Positions 10,691 to 22,386 of a DNA stretch of 50,139 nucleotides are shown here, one piece after another. Location of the stretch: assembly GCF_001039355.2 (NCBI RefSeq), contig NW_019775624.1, positions 317,138 to 367,276 of the forward strand, read 5' to 3'. This DNA is from Lingula anatina (lineage: Eukaryota; Brachiopoda; Lingulata; Lingulida; Lingulidae). The position numbers were made by a program, and so were the translations under genes. How positions within the stretch are numbered: position 1 is the stretch's first letter; every line of letters begins with the position of its first letter. The notes beneath the pieces are model-generated. The model did not search any database, was not told the DNA's origin, and worked only from the letters and a program-made list of their open reading frames with translations.

Positions 10691-11575
10691 TGTCAGTCAA
10701 AAGGTGAAGGGGAGCTGGAACTTTACATGTTTTTATCTTTGTTTGACACTTATATATCTAGTATCGCTAATTATGGATGTGAAATATGGGGTCATCATCC
10801 TGCCCCTGATATTGAAAAGGTGCATTTGGACTTTGGGAAATTTATTTTGGGGGTTAAACGTTCAACCCCTGACTCAATAATTTATGCAGAGTTAGGAAGA
10901 TTCCCTTTGGTAACCAATAGGAAATTGAGAATGGTTAAATACTGGCTTAAACTGAGAAACACAAATAATTGCATTCTAAAAGAATGCCTTAAATATTTTG
11001 AGTATGAATTCCGGACTAAACCATCCTGTGGCAATTGGCTCTCTAAGATTCATGATGTTTTTACAAAAACTGGTGTTAATGATTTTTTTCACTATCCAAG
11101 TAATTATGATGAAAAATTTATTGTACCTCTAGTATATCAAAAATTAATGGATATTAAACAACAAGCCATATTGTCAGAGATTAACGATTCGAGAAAGTGC
11201 TGGCTCTATAGACAACTCATCGACCGTGTTACTATTCAAACTTATCTTACAAAATCAATCCCGCTCCAGTTTAAGAAAATGATTAGTAAAATAAGATTAT
11301 CATCCCATAAACTTGCAATTGAAACGGGCAGATATAGTAAAATCTCTATTTCACAAAGAAAATGTTCCTATTGCAATGATGTGGAGGACGAATTCCACTT
11401 TATACTGGGTTGCTCTAGATATTTAGATTTAAGAAAAAGGTTCATCAAACCTTTCTATTGCAATAGACACTCGGTGTTCAAATTGGTTCTCCTGCTGAAT
11501 TCTTCCAGTAAGATAGTATTATGTAACCTGGCACGATATCTTAGCCAAGCAGGAAGGCATCGGCATGAGATCTAA
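10682..11575 (+). pseudogene. Non-LTR element C: C-terminal part of RT ORF with zinc knuckle
   Basis: A 297-residue open frame is the C-terminal end of a retrotransposon ORF2 and lacks the catalytic RT core. It reads FDTYISSIANYGCEIWGHHP (thumb end), KVHLDFGKFILGVKRST, AELGRFPLVTNRKLRMVKYW and RLSSHKLAIETGRYSKI. It ends with a C-x2-C-x7-H-x4-C knuckle (CSYCNDVEDEFHFILGC). Elements B and D carry the same block order, so C belongs to their family. The first few residues (up to about LSLF) may be flanking sequence. The frame has no internal stop, implying a fairly recent 5'-truncated insertion. Confidence 0.8.
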
Positions 11576-11640
11576 TCTAATTTGATCTAATTTGATCCAA
11601 TTTGATCTCATTTGATTCAATTTGATTTAATTTGATTTAT
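11569..11640. repeat. 11-bp minisatellite in element C 3' region
   Basis: About six imperfect copies of an 11-bp unit of the type ATTTGATCTAA follow directly after the stop of the element C frame. The element's likely 3' end lies further on, near GGTAATAAATAAATGAATG at 11829-11847. Confidence 0.7.
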
Positions 11641-11869
11641 TTAAGTAGTTTATTTATTTAAGTACTCATGTATTTAATTTACTAAAGGTACTATTATTAT
11701 TGTTATGATGATTATGATTGCGATTATTTCTATTATAATTATTCTTTGTAATAACCCTATAGTTGTTGTAACTATAGTCGTTGTAACATTTGTACCAGTA
11801 CTAGACTGATGGTCCTCAAGAGACCAAGGTAATAAATAAATGAATGTTCAACAACTGTAGTTATCAACT

Positions 11870-11965
11870 GCGTACTGATTGTGATTGACGTTTGTTTATA
11901 AAACTGCCAATCTAAGTCGTGTGCTTTGACAGCTTCATCAAAATTAAATTAAACCGCATGAGTTT
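11870..11965 (-). repeat. TATA-containing dispersed repeat, copy 2
   Basis: On the + strand it begins TGTGATTGACGTTTGTTTAT, equivalent to copy 1, and ends in TTTGATTGGTACC. Element C lies between copies 1 and 2, which suggests that C inserted into a pre-existing tandem pair. Confidence 0.55.
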
Positions 11966-13540
11966 GATTGGTACCTGTCTATCACAACACTTTTGTTACC
12001 TTTAGTTAGTAGAAAGCAAAGTACATTTTCCATGCAGCTCTATCTTTGATAATTATTATAAAAAGCATTATATTTACCCCCGCGACCTTGAATTTTGATA
12101 CGGATTACCGTACAAACATTGATTTTATTGCTAGCTGCTCTCTAATGTTACTTCATTCTTCAGACTTGTGCTGTGTGAAAAATAAACATGCGGAGACATT
12201 TGCGCCCTAAATATATACTAAGCTCAATAAAAGCATGTTATTTGATCATATAAATATAGAAAGTTCTCTGTCACAAAATCCATCCTTACTCTGAAATACT
12301 GGTACAGACTGAGAAAAGGCGTTTTTCAGGCGTCTGGACTGGTAGTTTAATTTGGTGCATGGGGGGGGGGGGGCTAATATCTTCAACTTTGCAAAAGTAA
12401 TCTTGTAAGAGTAGGTAGTTGTTGCTGAAGTTTCGTTCGCAAAGGTAATTGAAACAATTGGCAGTATTGTTCGTACGCTAGTTTTCACAGCCCCGTACGA
12501 GGCTCCCCTTGGGTATTTTCCTTACCATTGAAAGCCACTATTTACTTCCCAAGATTCGTGAAACGTTTATTCTATTTAGCATGAAGCACCCCATTCCTGT
12601 GACTCGTATATGCGGCTTTTTATTCTCCGTTATTCGTGAAAGAAAGTCGTTATACCCTGTGATTCGTGATTTTTGACGCGCATTTTCAGGGATGTATGAA
12701 TAGTTTTATTTACTGTAATTAATGAATTGATGATTTTATTTCCCGTGAATTGTGATCACCCCCCCCCCCTCAATTGCACCCTCTCATACGGCAGCTGGGC
12801 TGTATCCTCCCGAGGAAGGTGAGAACATTTACACCTGGTCTGAGTCAGCATTAGTTAAGTCAATCCTAGATGTGACAACTCCAGTTAAATAAGTTGTACT
12901 CACGCTGGGCCCAACTGAATAGCGCTGTCACTAATTTTAACGTTACATACAAATCGGGTAAACAAAAAACGCATCTCGTCTTCTCTAACACAATCGGTAC
13001 AGGTTTTTTTTTGGGGGGGGGGGGGGATGAAACATAACCAAATAATTTGATATCAAACCTAATGGTTGATAAGATGTTATTATTTTTGCCATTATGATGG
13101 TAGAAAGCCTAAATCACCATCCAGGTATTAGGACCCATTGCGCCAAATCAAATAACAAAAACAAGTTTAAATCGAAACGTGCGTACGAAAAGCGGGTGAC
13201 CTGTACATTATTATGTAATACAGGTGAGCATTTCGGTGAGAGGTGCTCAGATAGGACCAAGGTCGGTAGAAGATGAAGAAGCCAGAGGTTCATGGTACGT
13301 TGCTGCAATTTCCACATGTGGGCCAAAAATTTAGCACAGAAAATGACAGGAAGCTGCCGTAGTATTGCACAGATTATACAAGATAACGTTGTGTATTTTG
13401 TGTTAATGAAGTTTGCCCAAATGTTGCATATGGCACTGGGGCATTTTAGTCCTTATTACTGTGGGAACATTGCACTTATGTCTAATACACTCTCTATTAG
13501 AATTTCAAAATCAGCTCAAAGTTTGAAGGATTTGTTTTCT
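11966..13540. other. Gene-free stretch with homopolymer runs
   Basis: I see no supported gene. G- or C-runs occur at 12361-12373, 12760-12769 and 13013-13026. Open frames here are short, cross the runs, and lack paired splice sites. Confidence 0.5.
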
Positions 13541-13550
13541 GTAATTTCAG

Positions 13551-13643
13551 AGAAGGAACGCACTTGCCAATGAAGAAGTGAGGGGCTTATTGCAGCCGTC
13601 CAAAGGTCTGAACAAGCCCTCAACAAGTAAGACGACTGGGCAG
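13551..13643 (+). CDS. Candidate internal exon, unknown gene
   Basis: A strong acceptor (pyrimidine-rich TTTGTTTTCTGTAATTTCAG) precedes an open segment that begins RRNALANEEVRGLLQPSKGL and continues with a Ser/Thr/Lys-rich tail. Two donors are possible: CAG/GTATCT after 13643 (31 codons, phase 0) and ACAA/GTAAGA after 13626. Either joins in frame to the exon candidate at 14332. I do not recognise the protein. It could be the tail of the polycystin-like gene across a TE-filled intron, but nothing in the sequence proves that. Confidence 0.35.
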
Positions 13644-14331
13644 GTATCTACATTCTCCTAATTGTTTTATTCGCGAGGTCACTGGCCTGTTTTCAAAGTA
13701 TCAAAAATATCTTGTATATGAAAGTAAACTTCAAACAGACAAATGCACATTCAGTAACAAGATGTTAAACTATTGTCTCTCTACATTCCTGGAAACGACA
13801 GGACAGGTTGGGGAGGTGAGGGGTGGGTGGGGGCGGTTGACGGGGCTACAGTGTCCCTCCCTTAGTTTAAGAGGTTTTCCTTCTCCCTCACAAACAAACA
13901 AATCTAAAAAGGAACAAGAAAAAATCTAAAGCGCAAAAAAATACATGGCACGAAATAAGACGAAATCCAGCTAATGTATCCTCATGTCCTGGCCCCCTCC
14001 CCCTGAAAACCGTGGCTTGGTCAGTGAAAACGTGACTAATGTCTTTTTTTAGATCCTGTCAATTTTATACTAATGTTCTCATTCACTGACTTTCATTTTC
14101 GCGAATATTTCCGTAATCCGGGCACCTGGTCCTGTCATATCGCATCTTACATATGACTGCAAAGAAGTGTGTTGTCATTAAACAGTGTGCACAGGGTAGA
14201 AAAGAACAGGAATGGCACAATAGTGTTTTGTTAACATAATCCCATGTGTTCCAAAATAGCATGCTGTAAAGATATACACATACTGCTTCATCAAACCGTG
14301 TCGTGAATGTGATTTTCTTCGTTTATTTCAG

Positions 14332-14439
14332 TGGCTCCCAACTGCTGTTTACCGGGTGATTGGATGCGTCGCCGATCAAAGATATCAGATTCATGTTGGA
14401 CATCGCCTGCGCCCATGCCAAGATTGTCTCGCTTGTTGA
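14332..14439 (+). CDS. Candidate terminal exon, unknown gene
   Basis: An excellent acceptor (GATTTTCTTCGTTTATTTCAG) is followed by two open readings. Phase 0, joined to the donor at 13643, gives WLPTAVYRVIGCVADQ and ends HRLRPCQDCLACC at a stop in 14437-14439. The alternative, joined to the donor at 13626, reads MAPNCCLPGDWMRRRSK and stops at 14459. The Cys-rich end of the first is suggestive of lipidation or metal binding, but this is only inference. An AATAAA at 14726-14731 would suit a 3' end. Confidence 0.3.
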   Translation, partial: WLPTAVYRVIGCVADQRYQIHVGHRLRPCQDCLAC

Positions 14440-14725
14440 AATTTGTCTTGCAGGGTTGACAATTGATATGAAATGTAATCTTTGCCTTGGATAATAATAT
14501 TCTGCGTAAAACGTGTATCAAATTAATTGTTGCACGCACCAAGAATTTTTTAACGAAACTTCTGATCAGAGAAAAAGAAAGAAATGGATGAGTGCTATTA
14601 CCCTGGTTATACATTTGTTTCTAAATTGTAGTACAGTACTCTATCCGCTCATATCGTTTCAAGGTATTTTATTTATCATGTATATTTATTATTGTGTCAG
14701 GAGGAGGTACCCGTCAGTTCTGAAA

Positions 14726-14731
14726 AATAAA
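14726..14731 (+). promoter_or_regulatory. Possible poly(A) signal AATAAA
   Basis: AATAAA about 290 bp after the candidate stop at 14439 could serve the unidentified + strand gene. The motif is common by chance in AT-rich DNA. Confidence 0.25.
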
Positions 14732-14759
14732 CACGGCACTTTTTGGAGTTCACCTTCAA

Positions 14760-16390
14760 CGAAATAATTTTAATCCAAAAAGCATTTTGCTGAAGTGATG
14801 GATGAAAACAAAAATGAAAGTTATGAAATACACTTATTATTATAAGGCGATTTTTAGGTAGAGTACTGTGCCAGCACTATTGATTTCCTAGTTGAAGGTA
14901 AAATTTTTCTGTGGGCAAATCTTCAGTTAGTCACTTAGCTGTGCATTTGAAGATGTTTTAAATATTTGTTTTGGATTGAATTGAACTGAAAATTCTAAGA
15001 AATTCCGAGGAGAAAATATCTCAACTTTTTCATATGAAACTTTTGAGAGACAAACGGTTACATATATTGATAGTTAAGTTTGAGAAAAGAACAAGTTATT
15101 TTAAAATAACTTACAAATACTGATCTTTAAGTTATCATGCTTTGGAAATTACAGCGTTATGAAAATGACAAAATTTGTCCACGTGATTGCAGAATTGCCC
15201 ATGTATAAGAAACGATCCTTTTTTAAGTTGTGGATATGCGTTTGTGACGCATGTTAAGAATGAACTTACTTTGGTTTCGGTGTTTTGGTATTGTGTCTGA
15301 TCAGTTAGAGAGAGATATACATTTACTGTGCTGGGAAGGGTCTAAAACAATGTTAAGTAAATGAAACCAGGGGAGGAATTGGGACTTTCACGAAATAACT
15401 GCACATTCGTTATTGCAGTACAGTAGGGGAATATATGTTACCCACGTGATAAAATTGTCCCTTCTTAGGGCCACCCAAATTTATCAGCATTGCACGAGTC
15501 CATTTGTGTGTTGTTCGACTTTTTGGTGGTGGTGGTGGTGGTGGTGGGGGGGGGGGGGGTTCAAGTAACGTTCACCTATGTACTTTGTTCTAAATGCTTT
15601 TTTAATTAATATTTCTTTGGTCGTGATCAAGGGGTGATTGAGAGGAAAAGGTCTGATTAGATGCCAGTCCAGCACGTCCTGTTGGGGTATTTTTGCTGAC
15701 TGTTTCTAGATCACTGAATAACAGAGACCAGAGTAAGGGTATTAGCTCTTATGAATTAGTGAATCTTAAGTCACCGTTGTTGTTATTGTTTTTTCTTTGT
15801 AATCTTTGCAGTTTTGTTTGTATATTTTTCTTAAATTGTTATGACCAGAATAAGCTTGTAAATTAACCATGTCTTTATGCCGTTCCTGATTCACATGTGT
15901 GCAAATTTGTTTTCGCTCAAAGTCGTGCCATTAACCTACCAATGTTAGGATGTAATGAAATGAAAACAAAATAATGTAAAAAACTCGATTCTTAAAAATG
16001 ACTTTTTTGTCTGCCTTTTTCTGTGCGAGAATCGGCACAACGGCATAGAACAAGGTATGCGTGAGTGCGAGTGCACTTGAGGGGACGACACCTATGTTCG
16101 ATTATATGCATTTTGGTATTTCGATATCATTCACACCACTGAAATTGGACACATTGTTCCTCGATGGGATAAGTAGTCAATTATTAACGTCAACAAAAGT
16201 TCATAAGTATGATATGGTTGACTTTCAATTTATCTACCGGTTCTGGTCAATTTTTTATGAATTTTGTTTGGGTAAGCATTAATGTCGAAATTCTTTTTTG
16301 TACAAATAAAAAGAATTCGTTGTTTGAGCAGCAATTTCCAAAGTGCATAAAATCCTTCATATGTGTTAGTTAATCTACCATCTAGTAGAC

Positions 16391-16425
<35 letters not shown>

Positions 16426-16620
16426 TTGTAAAAGCATAATTTATAAATTTCTTAGAAATTTGGCGCTATTATAATGATTGCTACCAATGTAGAAAAAATG
16501 TAACTTCAGGTATTTTGTTTTGTAAAAAACTATGTTAAAATTACTTGGAATTTGTTGAAACAATAAATAATGAAAATAATGTGCAGATATTTGTATGTTG
16601 AATTCCCTTTCATTTTTCAC
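14760..16620. other. Gene-free stretch with microsatellites
   Basis: No gene recognised. It holds a (GGT)n tract at 15525-15546 running into a G-run to 15559, and a T27 run at 16394-16420. Confidence 0.5.
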
Positions 16621-16627
16621 CTTCTGT

Positions 16628-16700
16628 TCCCTTTAGCTCGACTTGAACTCTCGTATACAGCTCTGTTGTCTTACCTATTGAGCCACTAACTCAACTAGCC
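16628..16700 (-). repeat. tRNA-like module 1 (degenerate)
   Basis: On the minus strand an A-box-like GTGGCTCAATAGGTAAGAC is followed ~30 bp later by a B-box-like GAGTTCAAGTC, at tRNA spacing. The stems are too poor for a working tRNA. It is the first of four similar modules. Confidence 0.5.
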
Positions 16701-16774
16701 TCTTCTAAAATGTGGGATCCTCTTGTATTAGTTCACCTTGCTTATTTGAATTTTTTTGCAAAAGGTAAATTGCT

Positions 16775-16855
16775 GGGACCCAGAATTGCCAGGATTCGAA
16801 CTGGGGACTTCCTGACTTAGAGGAAAGCGCGTTACCTACTCCTCTAAGTGTTCCC
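16775..16855 (-). repeat. tRNA-like module 2 (best preserved)
   Basis: On the minus strand the ends GGGAACA and GGGTCCC can pair partly. An A box (TAGAGGAGTAGGTAACGC) is followed by a B-box-like AGTTCGAATCCTGG. The T stem has mismatches. It resembles a tRNA pseudogene or the tRNA-derived head of a SINE. Confidence 0.5.
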
Positions 16856-16937
16856 ACCCACCCTCCTCGTGAAGACTTCCCTCTTATAGTAACCAAAGGG
16901 AAAATTCTGTAAAGCCCCGTGAAAAGTATTCAGTGAT

Positions 16938-17000
16938 TTCCAATTATCCGAACCAGGAAACGAACCCAAACCCATGTACCACTGAGTCAATGAAATTCTT
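16938..17000 (-). repeat. tRNA-like module 3 (degenerate)
   Basis: The minus strand has TGACTCAGTGGTACA (A box) and GGGTTCGTTTCC (B box). It is preceded on the + strand by a GTAACCAAAGGGAAAATTCT linker that recurs before module 4. Confidence 0.45.
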
Positions 17001-17057
17001 GTAGTTACCAAAGTAAAATTCTAAAAAAAATCCCAATACATTAAAGAAATTTTAGAA

Positions 17058-17112
17058 ACGTAAGCCAAGGTCGAAGCCCAACCCCAGGCTGCCGCTGAGC
17101 AACGCAACCGTC
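17058..17112 (-). repeat. tRNA-like module 4 (degenerate)
   Basis: The minus strand has TTGCTCAGCGGCAGC (A box) and GGGCTTCGACCTT (B box). The linker GTTACCAAAGTAAAATTCT upstream matches that next to module 3, so modules and linkers form a tandem series. Confidence 0.45.
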
Positions 17113-20100
17113 AAAGAAATAACTAAGACATTTTGTATACTTGGAAAGTCTTTATTCAAGTTTAAGAACAATTAAATCACTACTTAATCACTTTGAATAT
17201 CCGTAAGACATGCATCTAATAGACAAAGTTACATCTGTTCATTCAAAGGTGTAACAACAAATGTATTACATGTCACCAATAAACGGTCAAAACTATTCGT
17301 TTATGATTTGATGTTATCGATATCTACAAGCATTTCAAAAAAACTCAGAACAAATTTGAGAAATTGACAGTAATTAAAGAGATATAAAGCAGTTCATCAA
17401 ATATTGCACAAAAATGTGTGCACCACTGATTAATAAGATCAATAACTTGTGGCTATTTCTATATTCACATGATTTATTTGATTTATTATTACCATAGCAT
17501 AAGACATGTAAAAAGGAACATTTCATGAAAATCGCTGTCGGGGGAAAATATATCAGTAAATTGTTGTAACTTTCAAATGATCTTTCTAAACACTCACTCT
17601 TGTTTTATGAAAAGAATTGTAAAGTTGAGCTATTTAAGCTTTTGTGGACGATCAAAAGTTTCCATATTTTTGCTTATTTTATTCGCACGACAACGTAACG
17701 CCAAGTCACCACTCGTTACCATGCTGGTTCTTTCGCCCAAAAAAATTCGGAAACATCGTTATTTGAATAGTTATAAAATAACCATACGGTAAATATTTTA
17801 ACCAAATACTGATGGATAATGAACCCGCCATTTCTTAATACTTATCTACACAGGACACTTTTCCAACACATTACATATTTTTTGGATTATTGAAAAACAA
17901 GCTTCACGTTTCCGAACTTTTTTGGTCGCGTGTATCATAACCTGCAATCTCCCAGGGACGCTGGTTTCGTGTGCACTTTTCTCTGACGCATGTAGGTCAG
18001 AAAAGTCCCATCGTTTAACTAGAGACATATCTGTGAAAACGTGTATCTATTGAAAAATCAATCTGTGACCCTGGTACTATAGAAGGTAATCATTATTGTA
18101 GTACCATTTAACAAAGGCAATGTTGAAGGTCTTACGAGAATAGAGCACTTTGAAAGGTATAAGGGGCAGATATCTTTACTGAAATAAACCAAACCTGTAT
18201 CTGATGACCACGCAGTCTTAAACATGCCATATTTCTAGTACCCAATGCTTTATTTTTAAAGGTATCGACAGAAGGTATCGATAGAACGATTAACATTTGT
18301 TTGAAACAGTATTTTGGGCTATCAGTTCGCCCCCTATGCCTTGTAGGGTTGACATTGTTGGCCAGTGAAGCCACACTTTTTAAAGCTCCCGTCGTACAAA
18401 AATCTGTACAATGTAGCTATAATTCAACTTATATATTCAACGGAGTAAAGTAGTACAGCTTGACCAGTGAAATCGTGCCGAAATTAGAAATGGAAGTGTA
18501 ATACTTATACAGTATACCTAATGTCTGTTATGCTCTTTTTATTTCGACCAACGGCTTACTACAAATATTTACACGTCAGTAAAAAGGAATTAAATGGGGG
18601 ATTCCACAGCATTTCCCCTTTCTTGCCTGCTTCTTGTAAACATACTCCTGGTACGTCTTCAACTGCTGATACTTTTTCTACCAACGAAGTTCGAAACAGT
18701 TTTCATTTCCATAGGACGTGATAAGGTGAAGTTATGGAGGAAGCAAAATGTTGTGGGGGAAACACTGGGGAATGGCCAAGCTATTTTTATGCATGCACGC
18801 GTCACAGTACTTTTATAAGATTAATTACAAAAAAGTGACCATTAAACCCCTAACATTGATATATTGAAACGTTATACTGAATAGGTTGAAACATAAATAT
18901 TCGTATACTTAATTTCCAGACCGCCTCGCATCCACTCCCCGATCACGGAAGGTGTAACAACTCTTCCCAGAGAGTAGGTTCAATTTGCTTTTTGGGGGAA
19001 GGGCTAATGTTTTTCTGTCCAACCCTCACTCTTATCTGACAAGCAAAACTTGATTAAAATTTTATCAAAATTAAAATGCATATATATATTGCATTTGTGT
19101 TAAATACATTTCAAAAACCAACCAGAAGAAAACACCCATAATGAAATAATATTATGTAGGTCAATGGAGATTCTAAAATGGTCCACTGCTTTTATCTGAA
19201 CACTTTTCGCCATGTTTGACAAACTGGGCAGTACTATAACGCCACCTGGAGGAAGATATGATCGTCACTGAGAAATAAGTCCCTACCACATTATGATATC
19301 AACATATTACATGTTGCTGTATATGACATTTATATGTATGTCTTTGTATGTCCACACATGAATCTACAGTAACGTACTCTACAGTAACGTACTTTTCTCG
19401 TCACGCCGGTTTATTTGGACTTCTTAAGTGGGATGATTTTTTCCGAGAACATACCTTACACCAGTGACAAGGCAGAAATGCTGTCATGTGTACAGACAGA
19501 TATATAACACATGGCGGAAACACTGACATGAAAACGGTCTACTGTCGCTGCACTGGGGGTAAATTAAGGAAGCCATTTAAAAATGGATGTGCACAAAATG
19601 TTTGATACAGTATAATTATGATAAGGTTTATTTGGGTTCTTGGCTGAGGGACTGTGGAAGTATTCTGTTCACACGTATGTTAAGATACTTCATAGTATAT
19701 TACCACTTCATGGGATAAGAATTACTACTTCATGATAGAAGGCGACTTCATTGGTTGAAAAATAAGGCCCCTTAGGAGACTTCATAGTATATTACCACTT
19801 CATGGGACATTGTATCCAAACATGTTTTAGTTCTGGTTGGATGTGGAAATTAGGCGTAAAGGTCGATATGTTTCATTCTAGACCATGATTTCGAGTGACA
19901 CGTGTATTTGCAATGGGGTGGGGTGGAGTAACATTACTCACTCACATGATAGTGCGTATTTTATCTCGTTGGAGTTTATTGAAGCTGTTATTTGCAGATG
20001 TTCTCGTAGATGCCCGTGAGTTTAACTTCTATAAATAATGTACATTATTTCAAGAGCTCCGGCCTTGGGACGGAAGCATAAAGCTAGTCATTTGTTTTAC

Positions 20101-20180
20101 CCATTTAGTTTTGAGATTTTTCAGATTTCAGGACGATTAAAAACTGACAATATTTGGACGTTGAATCATGGTGGGTCTAA
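17113..20180. other. Gene-free stretch; one weak exon-like segment
   Basis: No gene recognised. A 28-bp direct repeat starting CTTCATAGTATATTACCACT occurs at 19688-19715 and 19780-19807. A 54-base open segment with acceptor TTTCCAG and donor AGA/GTAGGT at 18920-18973 (TASHPLPDHGRCNNSSQR) is possible as an exon but has no partner. Confidence 0.45.
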
Positions 20181-20182
20181 GG

Positions 20183-20429
20183 CAGGGGCAGACCCAGGGT
20201 TATTTGAACGACAGGCCTCGGAGGCGAAGCCGACCATCGCCCCCTTGGTGTGGGCTCAAGGGCCCCGAAAATTTTGGTGCTTTGGAGAGCAAACAGTTCT
20301 CTTTGGTACTATGATTTAGCTAGTCAATATTCTAATTTCGAGAGGGAAATATTGATGTGATATACTATTCAGAAACTGAAGGGGGGGGGGGTCAGGACCT
20401 CCCTGATTCCCCCTCTAAATCCGACACTG
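20183..20429. mobile_element. hAT-like MITE, copy 1
   Basis: It starts CAGGGGCAGAC and ends with the complement of CAGTGTCGGAT. The interior (ggcctcggaggcgaagccga, then the GCTAGTCAATATTCTAAT and GGTCAGGACCTCCCTGA blocks around a G-run) is shared with copies at 40256-40485 and 43303-43418. There is no coding capacity. CAGTGGCGGA-type ends are common among hAT-like MITEs. Confidence 0.65.
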
Positions 20430-20890
20430 TCCTGTGGGGTGGTTGAGTCTAATTGACATTGTAATTCCTGCTATCTACCCTTAGAAAAATAAAGTTGTGA
20501 ACGTAAGGCTATGGGGATTGAAAACCCTGTCTTTGGGGATGTGTATGGGTCCTTCTGGGTTTATGTGATATTGGGTGTAGCCGCGTCCATGGGGAGGTTG
20601 ATTTTAAATTTTACATCGTTATTCGTGCTTCTACCCTTATGCCATTACAGTTAGGAACATGAAACCTTCCAGGCTGATAAGCTTACCATTGAAGATATGC
20701 ATAGGTTTCCGGGAATGTTAGTATGATATATTTCAGGTGTGGCTTTCCCGGGGGGTGGTTGATTCTATTTTTCACATCGTTATTTCTGCCATCTATTAAA
20801 TTTTAAGGAACATGAAACGTTGGAGATTTATGAACCAGTCATTTTTAATGAATGTGTATGGGTCCTTGAGAAATTTAGAGAACAGCAGAA
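20430..20890. repeat. ~160-bp tandem repeat, three copies
   Basis: Units begin at about 20433, 20591 and 20751, marked by GGTGGTTGA/GGAGGTTGATT. They share ACATCGTTATT, GGAACATGAAAC and a TGTGTATGGGTCCTT element near the ends. The units are diverged; no coding role is apparent. Confidence 0.65.
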
Positions 20891-20934
20891 GCACATACAG
20901 AAATAAATGGACTTCCAGCCATATGCATGAATAT

Positions 20935-21159
20935 AGGTCAGGGAATCCAATTAAAAACTAATTCAAGGCCCCACACACTCAGGAATCCTAGCGTTCAACT
21001 GCTGTTGTGTCTTAACACAAAAAAAAAACGTTTATTACCCAAGAGCAGTTATTTTAATTACATGTTAAAACGTGTGTTTTATGTTTAAGAACAAATTGAG
21101 TTGGACCCTGGGATTCCTGAGAGTATGGGGTCTTGAATGGGTTTTAATTAACTTGACCT
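20935..21159. mobile_element. Fold-back MITE with ~60-bp arms
   Basis: The left arm (20935-21001), beginning AGGTCAGGGAATCCAATTAA, is the imperfect reverse complement of the right arm (21099-21159), which ends TTTTAATTAACTTGACCT. The inner parts ACTCAGGAATCC and GGATTCCTGAGAGT pair well. The loop is ~97 bp. A solitary left-arm piece recurs at 21617-21645. Confidence 0.7.
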
Positions 21160-22380
21160 TTGTTCAAGAATACAATGAAGGTCTGTAATTAAGTACTGCC
21201 TGCTGCTTTATCTGCATTTTCCCTTCCTTCCTTACTTAAAGCCCGCCTTCAGATTCACACGTCGTACTAGCTGGGTCGGTCCAACTCTGCGGGGAATCTG
21301 ACTAAAGTGCAATCTATGGAATCAGCTATTCATTGTCTGACAAACTACTAATCATCCTATCCCCTAGAGATGGCCACACCCCAAGTCACACTAAAATTCC
21401 CATGTAGCCCACTCATTCACCAAAGACTCATGTTCCTTATTCGAATGGTCTAGGAGGAGATGAAATAAATTATGGTAAGATATTAGTCAACCATCCCCAG
21501 GGATGGCCACACCCCAAGTCACAAAAAAAAAAAAAAAAAAAAAAAAAAACGATGTGCCTATGCACACTTCTACATTTTAGTTTCCTCAACCTAAAGACCT
21601 ATGGATATATATAAGTAGGTCAAGGAATCCAATTAAAAACTGATTGTTGTGTTCTTGGGGGAGATGACAAAAACTGTGATATGTATATAAATCATCCACC
21701 CCGGTGGCAGACACCAGATTCAGCCTATTGTGTCAGGGCAACCCCGTTCACATTCCGATTCTATCTCTAAATTATTTCAAATTGTTCCAGTTACTTTAAA
21801 AAAATTGGTTGCTAAAGGCGTTACAGTCGCAGATTGCGTTTTCACGTATTTCTTTGGTTGCAAAATGCGGCTTTACAACTATCTTATGGAATGACTCCCC
21901 AGGCTGTAGTGTGCTGTAGTTAATTTAAGCTCTTATCTTTCATATTAAAACCAATTAACAGGGTATCAATTACAAGTGCACGGATGAGGTGGAAGCACAA
22001 AAGAAGTAAGCAATCATAAGCAATATACTTGAGACATAAGGTTTCTTTGCAACTTAACTTTTTCAATTCATCAATTTATTCTGAACTAGAGGATAAGAGA
22101 GGCGATACTGCCTCCGGATATTGTACCACCAGTTGGAGTAAGCATTCGAATGGAAAACCCCCCAAAAAAGAGAGACCACCACTAGTCTTGTGCTTGACAA
22201 GCTCTATAAAATGCAATCAACAAAAGTTCTCAAAATATGCAAAAGAATATAAGACAATAGACCAATTGGTTTTCCTCGAAATGTGTTGTCAGTGTTGCAT
22301 ATTTGCTGACAAAAGAAAAAACCTAGAGGCAACACGGGGCATATCTCTGCTAGTTTTGAAGATATGAGGGACAAGAAAAT
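21160..22380. other. Gene-free stretch
   Basis: Direct copies of GATGGCCACACCCCAAGTCA occur at 21368 and 21502, the second leading into an A27 run (21523-21549) that may be a retroposed tail. No supported gene. Confidence 0.45.
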
Positions 22381-22386
22381 CTGCAA

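Noticed and set aside
16775-16855. A functional tRNA gene
   Set aside because: The T stem has mismatches, the anticodon arm does not fold cleanly and no termination T-run follows on the minus strand.
18920-18973. 54-base exon with AG and GT borders
   Set aside because: Weak pyrimidine tract, no partner exon and no family resemblance; mentioned only within the gene-free stretch.
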